Shown in pieces: positions 1 to 5,896 of a stretch of DNA of 5,896 nucleotides. Under the pieces are notes generated by a model that was given only the letters and a program-made list of their open reading frames with translations, was not told where the DNA came from and ran no database searches. Numbering within the stretch: the first letter of the stretch is position 1; every line of letters begins with the position of its first letter. Source of the DNA: Planctomycetota bacterium (GTDB lineage: Bacteria; Planctomycetota; Phycisphaerae; UBA1845; UTPLA1); assembly GCA_027295245.1 (NCBI GenBank), contig JAPULF010000107.1:1-5896 (forward strand), read 5' to 3'. A program made the position numbers and the translations under genes.

Positions 1-2565
1 AGGGAACCACGCCCGCTCGGACTCGATTCCGCGCACTACTTCGGCGGCCCGCTTGCGGCGCAACTGGTGACTGAGCCAACGGAATCGGGCCTCCCAATAG
101 ACGTCCGGCCAAGCGTCGCGCAGCTTGGCATCGGAAAGCAACCGGGCCCACAACGATTCCGCGCGGTCGGCGGACGACGCCGTTGATTCGGATGACGTCC
201 CGGCGGACAGCCTTTCATGGAGTCTTGCGGCCAAGTGCAGGTAGTTGCCATTGCGGGGCGCTTCCTGCAGGAGCCTATCCAACAACTCCACCGCCTCGTC
301 GTCTCGACCGGCGGCGACCAGGGCCTTGGCAAGTCCGAACTTCGCAACCTGGGCATGTCGCCGGCGATCGGGCTGCGACGCCACCCAGTCAAGCAGTCGC
401 CGCATGAGTTCCACCATTTCGACCGCCATGTTCTCGGCTTCGCTGCGCAAGCCCCTGGAACGCAGCCTTTCGACTTCATCCTCCATGGCCGACGCTAGAT
501 CCATCAAGACGCCGCCCGCTTCCGAGCCCGGCGCTTTCTCCAGGAAATCGCCAAGCACGGCGTTGGCGCGTTTCAAATCGCCGCTATGGCGATAGCACCG
601 TATGCGCAGCGAAAGCACACCCGCGGAATCCGGTAGAGACTCCAGGACTTTCAGGCTCTGTTTGAAATCACCCACGACGGGCGACGCCAACAACGCGGCG
701 GCATTCAGCCGGGCGTCGTCAATCCACGTTTGGCGGTCCATCTCTTTCGGCAACGCCGCATCACCGGCGGCTTCCAGGTCCGTCGCAAGTCTCCCCCAGG
801 CCCCCGCCTGCGCGCGCAATGCATCCGGCGAATCGCCCGCGGCGGACTCCGCCGCCGCACTGTTGAAACGATTCAGGCATCGGATCCCGTTTCGTCGTGC
901 CGACCAATAGCCGGCCGACGCAGTCGGCACGCTGTCATACGCGGATTTCGCCGCTTCATAGTCCCCTGCATTTTCGAGGGCCACGGCCGCCAACCACACC
1001 GCTTCGGACGCCAAGGGATGGTCGGCAAACCGCTCCGCGAGAACGGCGGCGGCCTCGCTGAGCCGGCGGGAGTCGTCCACGCCCTTCGATTCCGCCGCGA
1101 GACGGCGCCAGCACCGAAATGCATACTCCGCCGCCTGCCGGGCCTGCGGCGACGTCGTGGAATGGGCTTCGGACAAAAATGCCAACGCGGCCAGGCGGAC
1201 GTCGCCGGATTGAAAAAAGCAAACCGCCAAATTGAACCGGGCTTCGTCTCGCGATTCGATCGAGCCCTCGCCTTCCTGATCGAGCAGAGCCCGCAGCACG
1301 CGGATCGCCTCGCCATACCGCTTGCCGTCCATGGCCCGCCTGGCTTCGAATCGCAGCTCCGCAGCATTGCGGTCGGCGAGGTCCCGGCGACCGCCGGCCA
1401 TCGCGTCGAGGTAGATTGCGACGATGTCCGACCAATACGATCCGCGGTCCGCAATCGAACCGAACGCCCGCAATGCGGACTCGCGGGCGTCCTTCCGGGC
1501 GGGGCCGTCGGCGGCATCGGCCTGGCGCATGAAGCTGTATGCGGCGATCAACGGCGCGAGCCGAACATAAAACGCGGCGCCGGAATCTTCGCCGGTTAAT
1601 CGACGCTCCGGAATCGCGGCCAGCTTCGCCAACCAGGCTCGGGCGCCCTCGAACCGACCTTGTCGGATCAGAACCCGGGCCATCTCGTAACGCGCACGGG
1701 CCGTCACTGTCAGCGGCGCCGTGGAATCCCGCACGCGTTTGAATGCGGCGCCGGCCTCGTCCAATCGGCCCAGCTCGCGCAGCGCCAGCCCCGCGCCGAG
1801 CAAGGCGTTGTACTTCCGGGCCGGTTCTCGTTCGCTCCGCGCAAGACCGTCCAGGTTGTGAAGCGAGGACTCCAGCAAGTCGTCCCGGTCGGCGTCATCC
1901 GGCTCGCCGAGCGTGCCGAGATACAAGCTGGTCCACGCACCGTTCAAACCGCATTGGCGGGCCAACCGGGGGATCCGCCCGGCGATCCCGAGCAGCAGGT
2001 AGATCTCGTCATCCGATTGCATCCCATCGACCAGACGCGCCAGCAATGCGGACGCCCGGCGAAAACTTTCGTGAGCCTCGCGCAGTTCCGTTTGCAGGCC
2101 CTTGCGGTCGAAATCGAGCCCACTCGTTATCTCGAAGCGATCCAGGTCCGGCGCCGCCCGCTGCCGCAGGATCAGATCGCCGAATTCGACGTGCCATTCC
2201 GCCAGGCGAAAGCGTCGCCGCACGCCGATCAGCCAGGTCTCGTCTTCCCCAAGCCGCAACACGTCTCGGTAGTATCGGGAAGCAAGATCGAAAAACCGTT
2301 CGCGCTCGGCCGCGCCGCTCGCGCCCAGCCCCGCGTTCACGGCCGCGCGGGCGGCGTGTACGCGATGCATCGCCGGCCGTTTCTGGAGCAGCCGCTCCAC
2401 AAGCTCGGGCATTCCCCGTTCGACGAGCTCATCCAGCAGGCGCGCCGCGTCGCGAGGAAGGCGATCATCCGGCTCGCTCTCGGCCGTATCGTCGGCCCTC
2501 GCGCAAGGGACGAAAGTACATGCGATTGCCAAGGACCCAGCCAGGATGAAGGCATTGAGTGTCAT
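1..2565 (-). CDS. Large exported TPR-like helical-repeat protein, partial (C-terminus beyond the left edge)
   Basis: A single open frame of 855 codons from ATG at 2565 to base 1, with no stop, so the C-terminus lies outside the window. Residues 1-24 look like a Sec signal peptide (hydrophobic core about 5-20, likely cleavage after CARA, before DDTAE), so the mature protein should be periplasmic. The n-region lacks a basic residue, which is unusual. The rest is almost entirely amphipathic helices in TPR-like pairs. The clearest are near 252-280 (ALLGAGLALRELGRLDEAGA), 289-318, 441-466 (ARFNLAVCFFQSGDVRLAAL), 523-545 (NAGDYEAAKSAY) and 738-768 (AKALVAAGRDDEAVELLDRL). Ala, Arg, Leu, Asp and Glu dominate. 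No catalytic motif is visible, so a scaffold or protein-binding role is inferred. No convincing Shine-Dalgarno precedes the ATG; an in-frame TTG at 2607 has AAGGG too close. It follows the motor genes on the same strand after a 210-base gap, so a shared function is likely but unproven. Confidence 0.85.
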   Translation of the reverse strand, partial: MTLNAFILAGSLAIACTFVPCARADDTAESEPDDRLPRDAARLLDELVERGMPELVERLLQKRPAMHRVHAARAAVNAGLGASGAAERERFFDLASRYYRDVLRLGEDETWLIGVRRRFRLAEWHVEFGDLILRQRAAPDLDRFEITSGLDFDRKGLQTELREAHESFRRASALLARLVDGMQSDDEIYLLLGIAGRIPRLARQCGLNGAWTSLYLGTLGEPDDADRDDLLESSLHNLDGLARSEREPARKYNALLGAGLALRELGRLDEAGAAFKRVRDSTAPLTVTARARYEMARVLIRQGRFEGARAWLAKLAAIPERRLTGEDSGAAFYVRLAPLIAAYSFMRQADAADGPARKDARESALRAFGSIADRGSYWSDIVAIYLDAMAGGRRDLADRNAAELRFEARRAMDGKRYGEAIRVLRALLDQEGEGSIESRDEARFNLAVCFFQSGDVRLAALAFLSEAHSTTSPQARQAAEYAFRCWRRLAAESKGVDDSRRLSEAAAVLAERFADHPLASEAVWLAAVALENAGDYEAAKSAYDSVPTASAGYWSARRNGIRCLNRFNSAAAESAAGDSPDALRAQAGAWGRLATDLEAAGDAALPKEMDRQTWIDDARLNAAALLASPVVGDFKQSLKVLESLPDSAGVLSLRIRCYRHSGDLKRANAVLGDFLEKAPGSEAGGVLMDLASAMEDEVERLRSRGLRSEAENMAVEMVELMRRLLDWVASQPDRRRHAQVAKFGLAKALVAAGRDDEAVELLDRLLQEAPRNGNYLHLAARLHERLSAGTSSESTASSADRAESLWARLLSDAKLRDAWPDVYWEARFRWLSHQLRRKRAAEVVRGIESERAWFP

Positions 2566-2775
2566 CGATATTCGATCAGAGCCATTCGCGAATCTCGGTA
2601 GCGTCAACCCTTGTGGGCGACGAGCACTGCGCGCGGCGCCGATACGGTAACTTAGAAAGCATGGCCGACACCCGTCATTCGTGAAATGCCATGGTAGGAT
2701 TTACGATCGCGAAACGAGCCGAGACGTACACTTATCATAGCTATCCAGTTCCGCTTCGTATCCCACAATACGTTG
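2566..2775. other. Intergenic gap between the second ExbD gene and the repeat-protein gene
   Basis: 210 bases with no supportable gene, visibly richer in A and T than the flanking coding sequence. Just after the ExbD stop there is a weak inverted repeat (CGTAT and ATACG, 2772-2757) without a T-tract, so no clear terminator. On the minus strand TATGAT at 2739-2734 resembles a -10 box but has no good -35 at 16-18 bases. A promoter for the downstream gene could lie here, but none can be called. The frame of the downstream gene is open back to 2700. Confidence 0.5.
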
Positions 2776-3246
2776 CTATTCGCCGGTTTCCGCCACCCAC
2801 GCGCCCGCGTTAATCGAAAACTGGATGTTGCTGAAACCCGCGCGAACACACGCGTCCATTGCGTGAATCACCTGCTGATACGCCACGCCCGGTTCGGCCG
2901 CGATCAAGATCGGTCCCAATGGATCGGCACCGGCGGCGCGCTTTTCGGTCATGAACCCGCGAAGCGCATGAAAGGAGTTTTCCGGCAATGCACGCTCCAT
3001 CACGATGATCCGGCAGGCATCGCCGTCGGCGTCTTCCATCAGCGCAATCCTGACGACGGGCACCACCGTCACGTTGGCGGCGCCTCCGGGCCCGATGTCG
3101 GACGGCAACTGCATGGGTATCACGCCCTCCGGCATGGCGAAACTGGTGCCGAGCATGAAGAAGATCAAAATGACCATGACCACGTCCACCATCGGGGCGA
3201 GGTTGGGGACCTCGACACGGGCCAATTCGGTGCGGCGGCTTCGCAT
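2776..3246 (-). CDS. ExbD/TolR-family motor protein, second paralogue
   Basis: A 156-residue ExbD/TolR protein with the same plan as its neighbour. The membrane helix (about 17-37) begins NLAPMVDV with D21 as the presumed proton-carrying residue. The periplasmic domain contains RIIVMERALP at about 79-88, then LIAAEPGVAYQQVIHAMDAC and a closing strand NIQFSI near 140-145, as expected for the family. The ATG overlaps the TAA of the preceding gene as TAATG and has a G-rich Shine-Dalgarno (GAGGGGGGG, 3263-3255) upstream, so the two should be made together. The frame is open for about 380 bases further upstream, but that stretch is the first ExbD gene read out of frame and has no family similarity, so the longer form is rejected. 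The two paralogues share the NLAPMVDV block but differ clearly in the periplasmic part, arguing for an old duplication and separate roles. Confidence 0.93.
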   Translation of the reverse strand: MRSRRTELARVEVPNLAPMVDVVMVILIFFMLGTSFAMPEGVIPMQLPSDIGPGGAANVTVVPVVRIALMEDADGDACRIIVMERALPENSFHALRGFMTEKRAAGADPLGPILIAAEPGVAYQQVIHAMDACVRAGFSNIQFSINAGAWVAETGE

Positions 3247-3692
3247 TAGTTCGGCCCCCCCTCGACACGAAAGGCACTGAAGGTGATGTTCTCGATCTTG
3301 CCCGCCGCGCACCCCACCAACACGGCCTCCACGAATCGAAACGGCACGCTCCGCGCGGCTCGAATCACGCAGTTCACGCCGGGATCCTGCCGGCCCTCGC
3401 GCTTCAGCCTCGCGTACAATTCGGCCACGGGTGTCGCCTCGCCGTCCAACTCGTAGATGGCCTCGCCGAATTCTTCGCTTTCCGACGAACGAATGTTGAC
3501 GACAACCCGATTGCCCAGCGCCCGCTTCTCCACTTCCTTGGCGGCCGTCGCCTCCGGCAGATCGATTTGGCTGTTCTCCCGCTGGACCATCCGCGTGGCC
3601 AACATGAAGAACACCAACAGACACATGATCACGTCGACCATCGGCGCGAGATTCAGACTGATCGCCGTAGCTCGGGGGGGTCGCTTGATCAA
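3246..3692 (-). CDS. ExbD/TolR-family motor protein, first paralogue
   Basis: A 148-residue ExbD/TolR protein: short cytoplasmic N-terminus, one membrane helix at about 17-36, then a periplasmic domain. The helix begins NLAPMVDV and carries D20, matching the proton-carrying Asp of the family (D25 in E. coli ExbD). The rest (about 38-148) has the expected pattern, with VVVNI near 63-67 and a closing helix-strand unit (FVEAVLVGCAAGKIENITF, about 120-138). Length is normal for the family. The start is TTG at 3692-3690, chosen because GGAGAGG sits 8 bases upstream and the only nearby in-frame ATG would delete part of the membrane helix. It lies 38 bases after the ExbB gene and overlaps the next ExbD gene by one base (TAATG). 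It should pair in the channel as a homodimer or with the second ExbD; which one cannot be told from sequence. Confidence 0.93.
   Translation of the reverse strand: MIKRPPRATAISLNLAPMVDVIMCLLVFFMLATRMVQRENSQIDLPEATAAKEVEKRALGNRVVVNIRSSESEEFGEAIYELDGEATPVAELYARLKREGRQDPGVNCVIRAARSVPFRFVEAVLVGCAAGKIENITFSAFRVEGGPN
3255..3263 (-). promoter_or_regulatory. G-rich Shine-Dalgarno for the second ExbD gene
   Basis: GAGGGGGGG ends 8 bases before the ATG at 3246 and lies inside the last codons of the first ExbD gene. Together with the TAATG overlap this supports translational coupling. It includes a run of seven G. Confidence 0.5.
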
Positions 3693-3700
3693 GGCGAAGG

Positions 3701-3707
3701 CCTCTCC
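3701..3707 (-). promoter_or_regulatory. Shine-Dalgarno (GGAGAGG) deciding the TTG start of the first ExbD gene
   Basis: GGAGAGG, a near-consensus ribosome-binding site, lies 8 bases before the TTG at 3692 in the 38-base gap after the ExbB gene. It is the strongest such site in the window and makes the TTG start convincing. Confidence 0.75.
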
Positions 3708-3730
3708 AGAGATTCCGCTTTCCAGGTCAT

Positions 3731-4615
3731 TCAGGTCGGGTCCGGCATGGGCCCCAACGTCGATTCATCGACAGGTCCGGCCAGTCCGGCAACCCCCGTC
3801 ACGGCCGAAGACGCTTCAGCCCCGGGCGATCCTGCCGGCCGGGCACCAACATGGGCGCCGGCCGCCGCCGCGAACGGCGCCGGGCGGAAGTACTCCAGGA
3901 CATCCAGGACCGCGGCGTGGGCCGACACCGTCAACATATCCACACGATTGCGGCACACGCCGAAAAACCCCAGCGAGACGATCGCCACCGCAAGGCCGAG
4001 AAACGTATTCACCAGCGCCAGTCCGATCCCCCCGGCCAGGTCCTCCGGCTTGTAGGCCCCGTGCGTCGCCTTCATCGCTAGGAACGCCCTCATCATGCCC
4101 AACACGGTCCCGAGTAGACCCATCAGCGGGCCGAGATTTCCGATGATGTTCAGGTATTCCACGCGCCTGAACAATCGGCTCGTCCATGCCCCGGACCGCT
4201 CTTCGGCCGCTTCGTGCATGGCCTCGAACCCGTGGCGACCGTGCCGCAGGCTGGACGTGAGCACGTCGGCGAACATGGACTTGCGCTCGCGAACGTATTC
4301 GATGACCTCCTTGAACTCCCGCCGTTCGATCATTTGCCGGGCCTTCTCGACCTCGGCCGGGGGAACGATGGTACTTCGCCGGATCGTCAGAAACTGTTCC
4401 GCTATGATCGTGACCGACGCGATGGACATCAGCAGAATGATGACGCCGGTCCATTCCGCGTGACGCAGGAGGTCTATCAGCGAATCGCCGCCCTCGGGCT
4501 GCCCGTTCGAGGCCGCGACGATCGTGCCGAATCCCGCGGCCAACACGACGCACGCGGACGCTATCACCGTTCGAAAGCTACGCATCCCGATTAACGCCTC
4601 ACCTGTCAACCGCAT
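3731..4615 (-). CDS. ExbB/TolQ/MotA-family proton-channel subunit
   Basis: A 294-residue member of the family that forms the pentameric stator channel around an ExbD dimer and converts proton flow into motion. A hydrophobic N-terminal stretch (about 16-35) looks like a signal peptide or extra helix. The three family helices are at about 56-75, 155-180 and 195-220. The second holds GLLGTVLG with the conserved channel Thr (T170); the third holds GIGLALVNTFLGL with T204. The Glu usual before ALVAT (E176 of E. coli ExbB) is Leu199 here. Residues 80-150 form the charged cytoplasmic loop. Residues 245-294 are an Ala/Gly/Pro-rich, probably disordered tail, making the protein about 50 residues longer than E. 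coli ExbB. The ATG directly follows the stop of the VWA gene, suggesting coupling. M11 (4585) is an alternative start with AGGTGAGG 11 bases upstream and would give a cleaner signal sequence. The family call is firm; the start is open. Confidence 0.93.
   Translation of the reverse strand: MRLTGEALIGMRSFRTVIASACVVLAAGFGTIVAASNGQPEGGDSLIDLLRHAEWTGVIILLMSIASVTIIAEQFLTIRRSTIVPPAEVEKARQMIERREFKEVIEYVRERKSMFADVLTSSLRHGRHGFEAMHEAAEERSGAWTSRLFRRVEYLNIIGNLGPLMGLLGTVLGMMRAFLAMKATHGAYKPEDLAGGIGLALVNTFLGLAVAIVSLGFFGVCRNRVDMLTVSAHAAVLDVLEYFRPAPFAAAAGAHVGARPAGSPGAEASSAVTGVAGLAGPVDESTLGPMPDPT
4597..4604 (-). promoter_or_regulatory. Possible Shine-Dalgarno (AGGTGAGG) for an alternative ExbB start
   Basis: AGGTGAGG lies 11 bases upstream of an in-frame ATG at 4585-4583 (residue 11 of the longer form). 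The first ATG at 4615 has only a G-run (4625-4621) upstream, at short spacing. Starting at residue 11 gives MRSFRT directly before the hydrophobic core, a more standard signal-sequence n-region. Both starts remain possible. Confidence 0.35.
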
Positions 4616-5839
4616 TCAGTCCCCCGCGGCATCGGATTCCGTGACCCGTTTGTAGCTGCCGTTGTTGTCCTCGGCGATCGATTGCAAGAACTCGATGGCC
4701 TCCTCGACGCGCTGCCCGCCGCCGCCGCGATCGTACACCATCAGGATCGTATTGACCGCCGTTTTCTTCCGGCGATTTCGCTCCTTGATCGTCCGAACGA
4801 CGAGATCGTTGTTCGGGGCGAAGTCGGCATCCGAAACCAGGAACAACACGTCCGGTTTATAGCCGAATGCCCGGCGAAGCGCTCCGGTCGGATCGGTATG
4901 TCCCGCCGGTTCGATGGGCTGGTTGATGTCGTCGAAGGCCCGGCGTTTGTTGGCAAACGTCGCCGGCAGCAGCTTCTGCGAAAGCTCGACATAGTTTCCG
5001 GCCGCGAACCAAATCACGTTGAATCGCTGATCGTCCTCCAACGAGCCGATCGACCGCTTCAATTCGCGCTTCAAGAGGGGAAACATCTCGACCATCGATC
5101 CGCTTCGATCCAAGACGTAAACCACGGATCGCGCCCGCTGACCCTCGCCGACGCCCCACATGCTCCCGACCGGCCCTCCGCCGGCAACGCTGCGCCGCCC
5201 CAATCCGCCGGCCCCCGAGCCCGCCCCACCGCCGGTTCCGATGCCGATGACGTCGGACCGGCTCAATTCGCCGCCGGCCGTCAGCGCCGGTCCAAACCCG
5301 CCCGACTGGATCGACGGGATGTCGATCGGTTCGTCCGACGCCAGCAAGGACGCCAGGTCCTGAAGGGGTTTTGTCGGCCGCAGGTCGCTGTCCGCAGAGT
5401 GCGGAATGTCCAATCGTGCGTCGCCCGAAAAACGAAACCCGCCTGCATCGCCCAGTGTCTTGGGTTCGCCGACGATCTTGGCCCGGTACTCGGTCGTCAC
5501 CGGTTCACGATTCGCGCCGACCGCCCAGGTCGTGAACGCCAGGAGCACGACGATCAAGACGTGTATTGCGACGCTGATCCCCGCCGAACCGAAGATGCGA
5601 GCCACGCCGCCCCGTTTGAGCGTCAGGCCCTCGCGATGGCCGAATCGGGCCCCCACCGGCATCGGCCGCGCCGACGCCAGCGACATAGATCTCGACATCC
5701 CGGCCTGCGTCTGGCGGGTCTGCACCACGGGAAAGCTCGGACCCGCGCCCCCCGCCGACCGCGCAGCCGCTGCCGCCGCCCCTAGCGCCGATTCCGCGGG
5801 TTGCCGGTCGCTCGCCGAATTGCCGGGCCGATCAGTCAA
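4616..5839 (-). CDS. Membrane-anchored VWA-domain protein with a TonB/TolA-like anchor
   Basis: A 407-residue, probably inner-membrane protein with its C-terminus in the periplasm. Residues 1-84 are low-complexity and Ala/Gly/Arg-rich (an Ala run at 21-26), and are basic just before the membrane, which favours N-inside topology. The single membrane segment is about 86-108 and contains S89 and H93, the Ser-x3-His spacing of TonB and TolA anchors. Residues 110-198 match nothing I recognise; 199-225 is a Gly-rich linker. A VWA domain fills about 237-400. Its MIDAS site looks complete: D244, S246 and S248 (DRSGSM), T315 (GHTDPTGAL) and D337 (LVSDAD), so it should bind a divalent metal and a ligand. 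The start is TTG, preceded by AAGGA with a 9-base spacer. The frame stays open to the right edge, so an upstream start is possible. The stop abuts the ATG of the ExbB gene. The VWA call is firm; a role as motor output is inference. Confidence 0.88.
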   Translation of the reverse strand: MTDRPGNSASDRQPAESALGAAAAAARSAGGAGPSFPVVQTRQTQAGMSRSMSLASARPMPVGARFGHREGLTLKRGGVARIFGSAGISVAIHVLIVVLLAFTTWAVGANREPVTTEYRAKIVGEPKTLGDAGGFRFSGDARLDIPHSADSDLRPTKPLQDLASLLASDEPIDIPSIQSGGFGPALTAGGELSRSDVIGIGTGGGAGSGAGGLGRRSVAGGGPVGSMWGVGEGQRARSVVYVLDRSGSMVEMFPLLKRELKRSIGSLEDDQRFNVIWFAAGNYVELSQKLLPATFANKRRAFDDINQPIEPAGHTDPTGALRRAFGYKPDVLFLVSDADFAPNNDLVVRTIKERNRRKKTAVNTILMVYDRGGGGQRVEEAIEFLQSIAEDNNGSYKRVTESDAAGD

Positions 5840-5848
5840 GCGATAGTT

Positions 5849-5853
5849 TCCTT
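5849..5853 (-). promoter_or_regulatory. Shine-Dalgarno (AAGGA) deciding the TTG start of the VWA gene
   Basis: AAGGA lies 9 bases upstream of a TTG codon at 5839-5837. No ATG or GTG lies in frame between this site and the right edge, and the first in-frame ATG downstream (M48) has no comparable site. This supports TTG as the start, although the reading frame itself continues open upstream. Confidence 0.55.
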
Positions 5854-5869
5854 CGCGGGCCTTGCGTGA

Positions 5870-5892
5870 TTCGGCCCCGGGGTGAGGCCGAA
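5870..5892. repeat. GC-rich inverted repeat upstream of the VWA gene
   Basis: A perfect 7-base inverted repeat, TTCGGCC and GGCCGAA, is separated by 9 bases that themselves contain CCCCGG. It ends about 30 bases before the TTG start. There is no T-tract on either side, so it is not a typical intrinsic terminator. It could be an mRNA leader hairpin, or simply part of coding sequence if the VWA gene starts further upstream. Confidence 0.3.
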
Positions 5893-5896
5893 ACGG

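Noticed and set aside
2503..2565. Lipoprotein signal for the repeat protein (Cys16 or Cys21)
   Set aside because: Residues before Cys16 (LAIA) and Cys21 (TFVP) do not fit the lipobox well, whereas CARA before DD is a good signal peptidase I site.
2757..2772. Terminator after the second ExbD gene
   Set aside because: The stem is only 5 base pairs, with a 6-base loop and no T-tract, too weak to call.
2652..2849. A 65-residue minus-strand frame spanning the end of the second ExbD and the gap
   Set aside because: It starts inside the ExbD gene in another frame, has no Shine-Dalgarno or motif, and has an Arg-rich composition typical of a shadow frame.
2776..3624. A 282-residue N-terminally extended version of the second ExbD
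   Set aside because: The extra N-terminal 126 residues are the first ExbD gene read out of frame, with no family similarity. The ATG at 3246 has a Shine-Dalgarno and gives a normal-length ExbD.
2776..4615. Zorya-type antiphage motor (ZorA/ZorB) or a flagellar MotA/MotB pair
   Set aside because: The small subunits are 148-156-residue ExbD types without an OmpA peptidoglycan-binding domain, the ExbB protein lacks the long ZorA cytoplasmic tail, and no helicase or nuclease gene is present.
2776..4615. Standard Tol-Pal or TonB-ExbB-ExbD locus
   Set aside because: There is no TolA, TolB, Pal or TonB C-terminal domain in the window; the only anchored partner is the VWA protein.
4682..5785. Long plus-strand open frames opposite the motor genes and the repeat-protein gene (for example 4682-5785, 1660-2601, 730-1599)
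   Set aside because: Their products are Arg/Pro-rich with no domain or motif, and they lie opposite minus-strand genes with clear family signatures or a continuous 855-codon frame. High-GC coding sequence commonly gives such antisense frames.

Overview
The window is GC-rich throughout and carries five protein genes, all on the minus strand, so it reads from the right edge to the left. There is no rRNA, tRNA, CRISPR array or insertion sequence that I can see. No taxonomic marker is present. The set of parts (a membrane-anchored von Willebrand A protein, an ExbB-type channel, two ExbD-type proteins and a very large exported repeat protein), the high GC and the TTG starts suggest a Gram-negative bacterium, most likely a planctomycete. 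That assignment is inference.

Layout in transcription order. (1) 5839-4616: a 407-residue protein with a disordered cytoplasmic N-terminus, one membrane anchor, a Gly-rich linker and a C-terminal VWA domain with an intact MIDAS metal site. (2) 4615-3731: an ExbB/TolQ/MotA-family channel subunit whose ATG directly follows the previous stop codon. (3) 3692-3246: a first ExbD/TolR protein, starting at TTG behind a good Shine-Dalgarno. (4) 3246-2776: a second ExbD/TolR protein, overlapping the first by one base (TAATG). A 210-base gap (2775-2566), visibly less GC-rich than its surroundings, follows. (5) 2565-1: an exported helical-repeat (TPR-like) protein of at least 855 residues, which runs off the left edge. 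This is a single uninterrupted frame with no stop inside the window.

Genes 1-4 form a tight, probably translationally coupled unit. ExbB and ExbD proteins form proton-driven rotary motors in the inner membrane, and the usual output partner is TonB or TolA. None is visible here. Instead the first gene has a TonB/TolA-like membrane anchor, with the Ser-x3-His spacing (S89, H93) used by those transducers, joined to a periplasmic VWA domain. The simplest reading is that the VWA protein is the output element of the motor. One ExbB plus two ExbDs parallels the AglRQS motor of Myxococcus. The exported repeat protein downstream could be a periplasmic scaffold or partner, but the gap means it may be a separate transcription unit.
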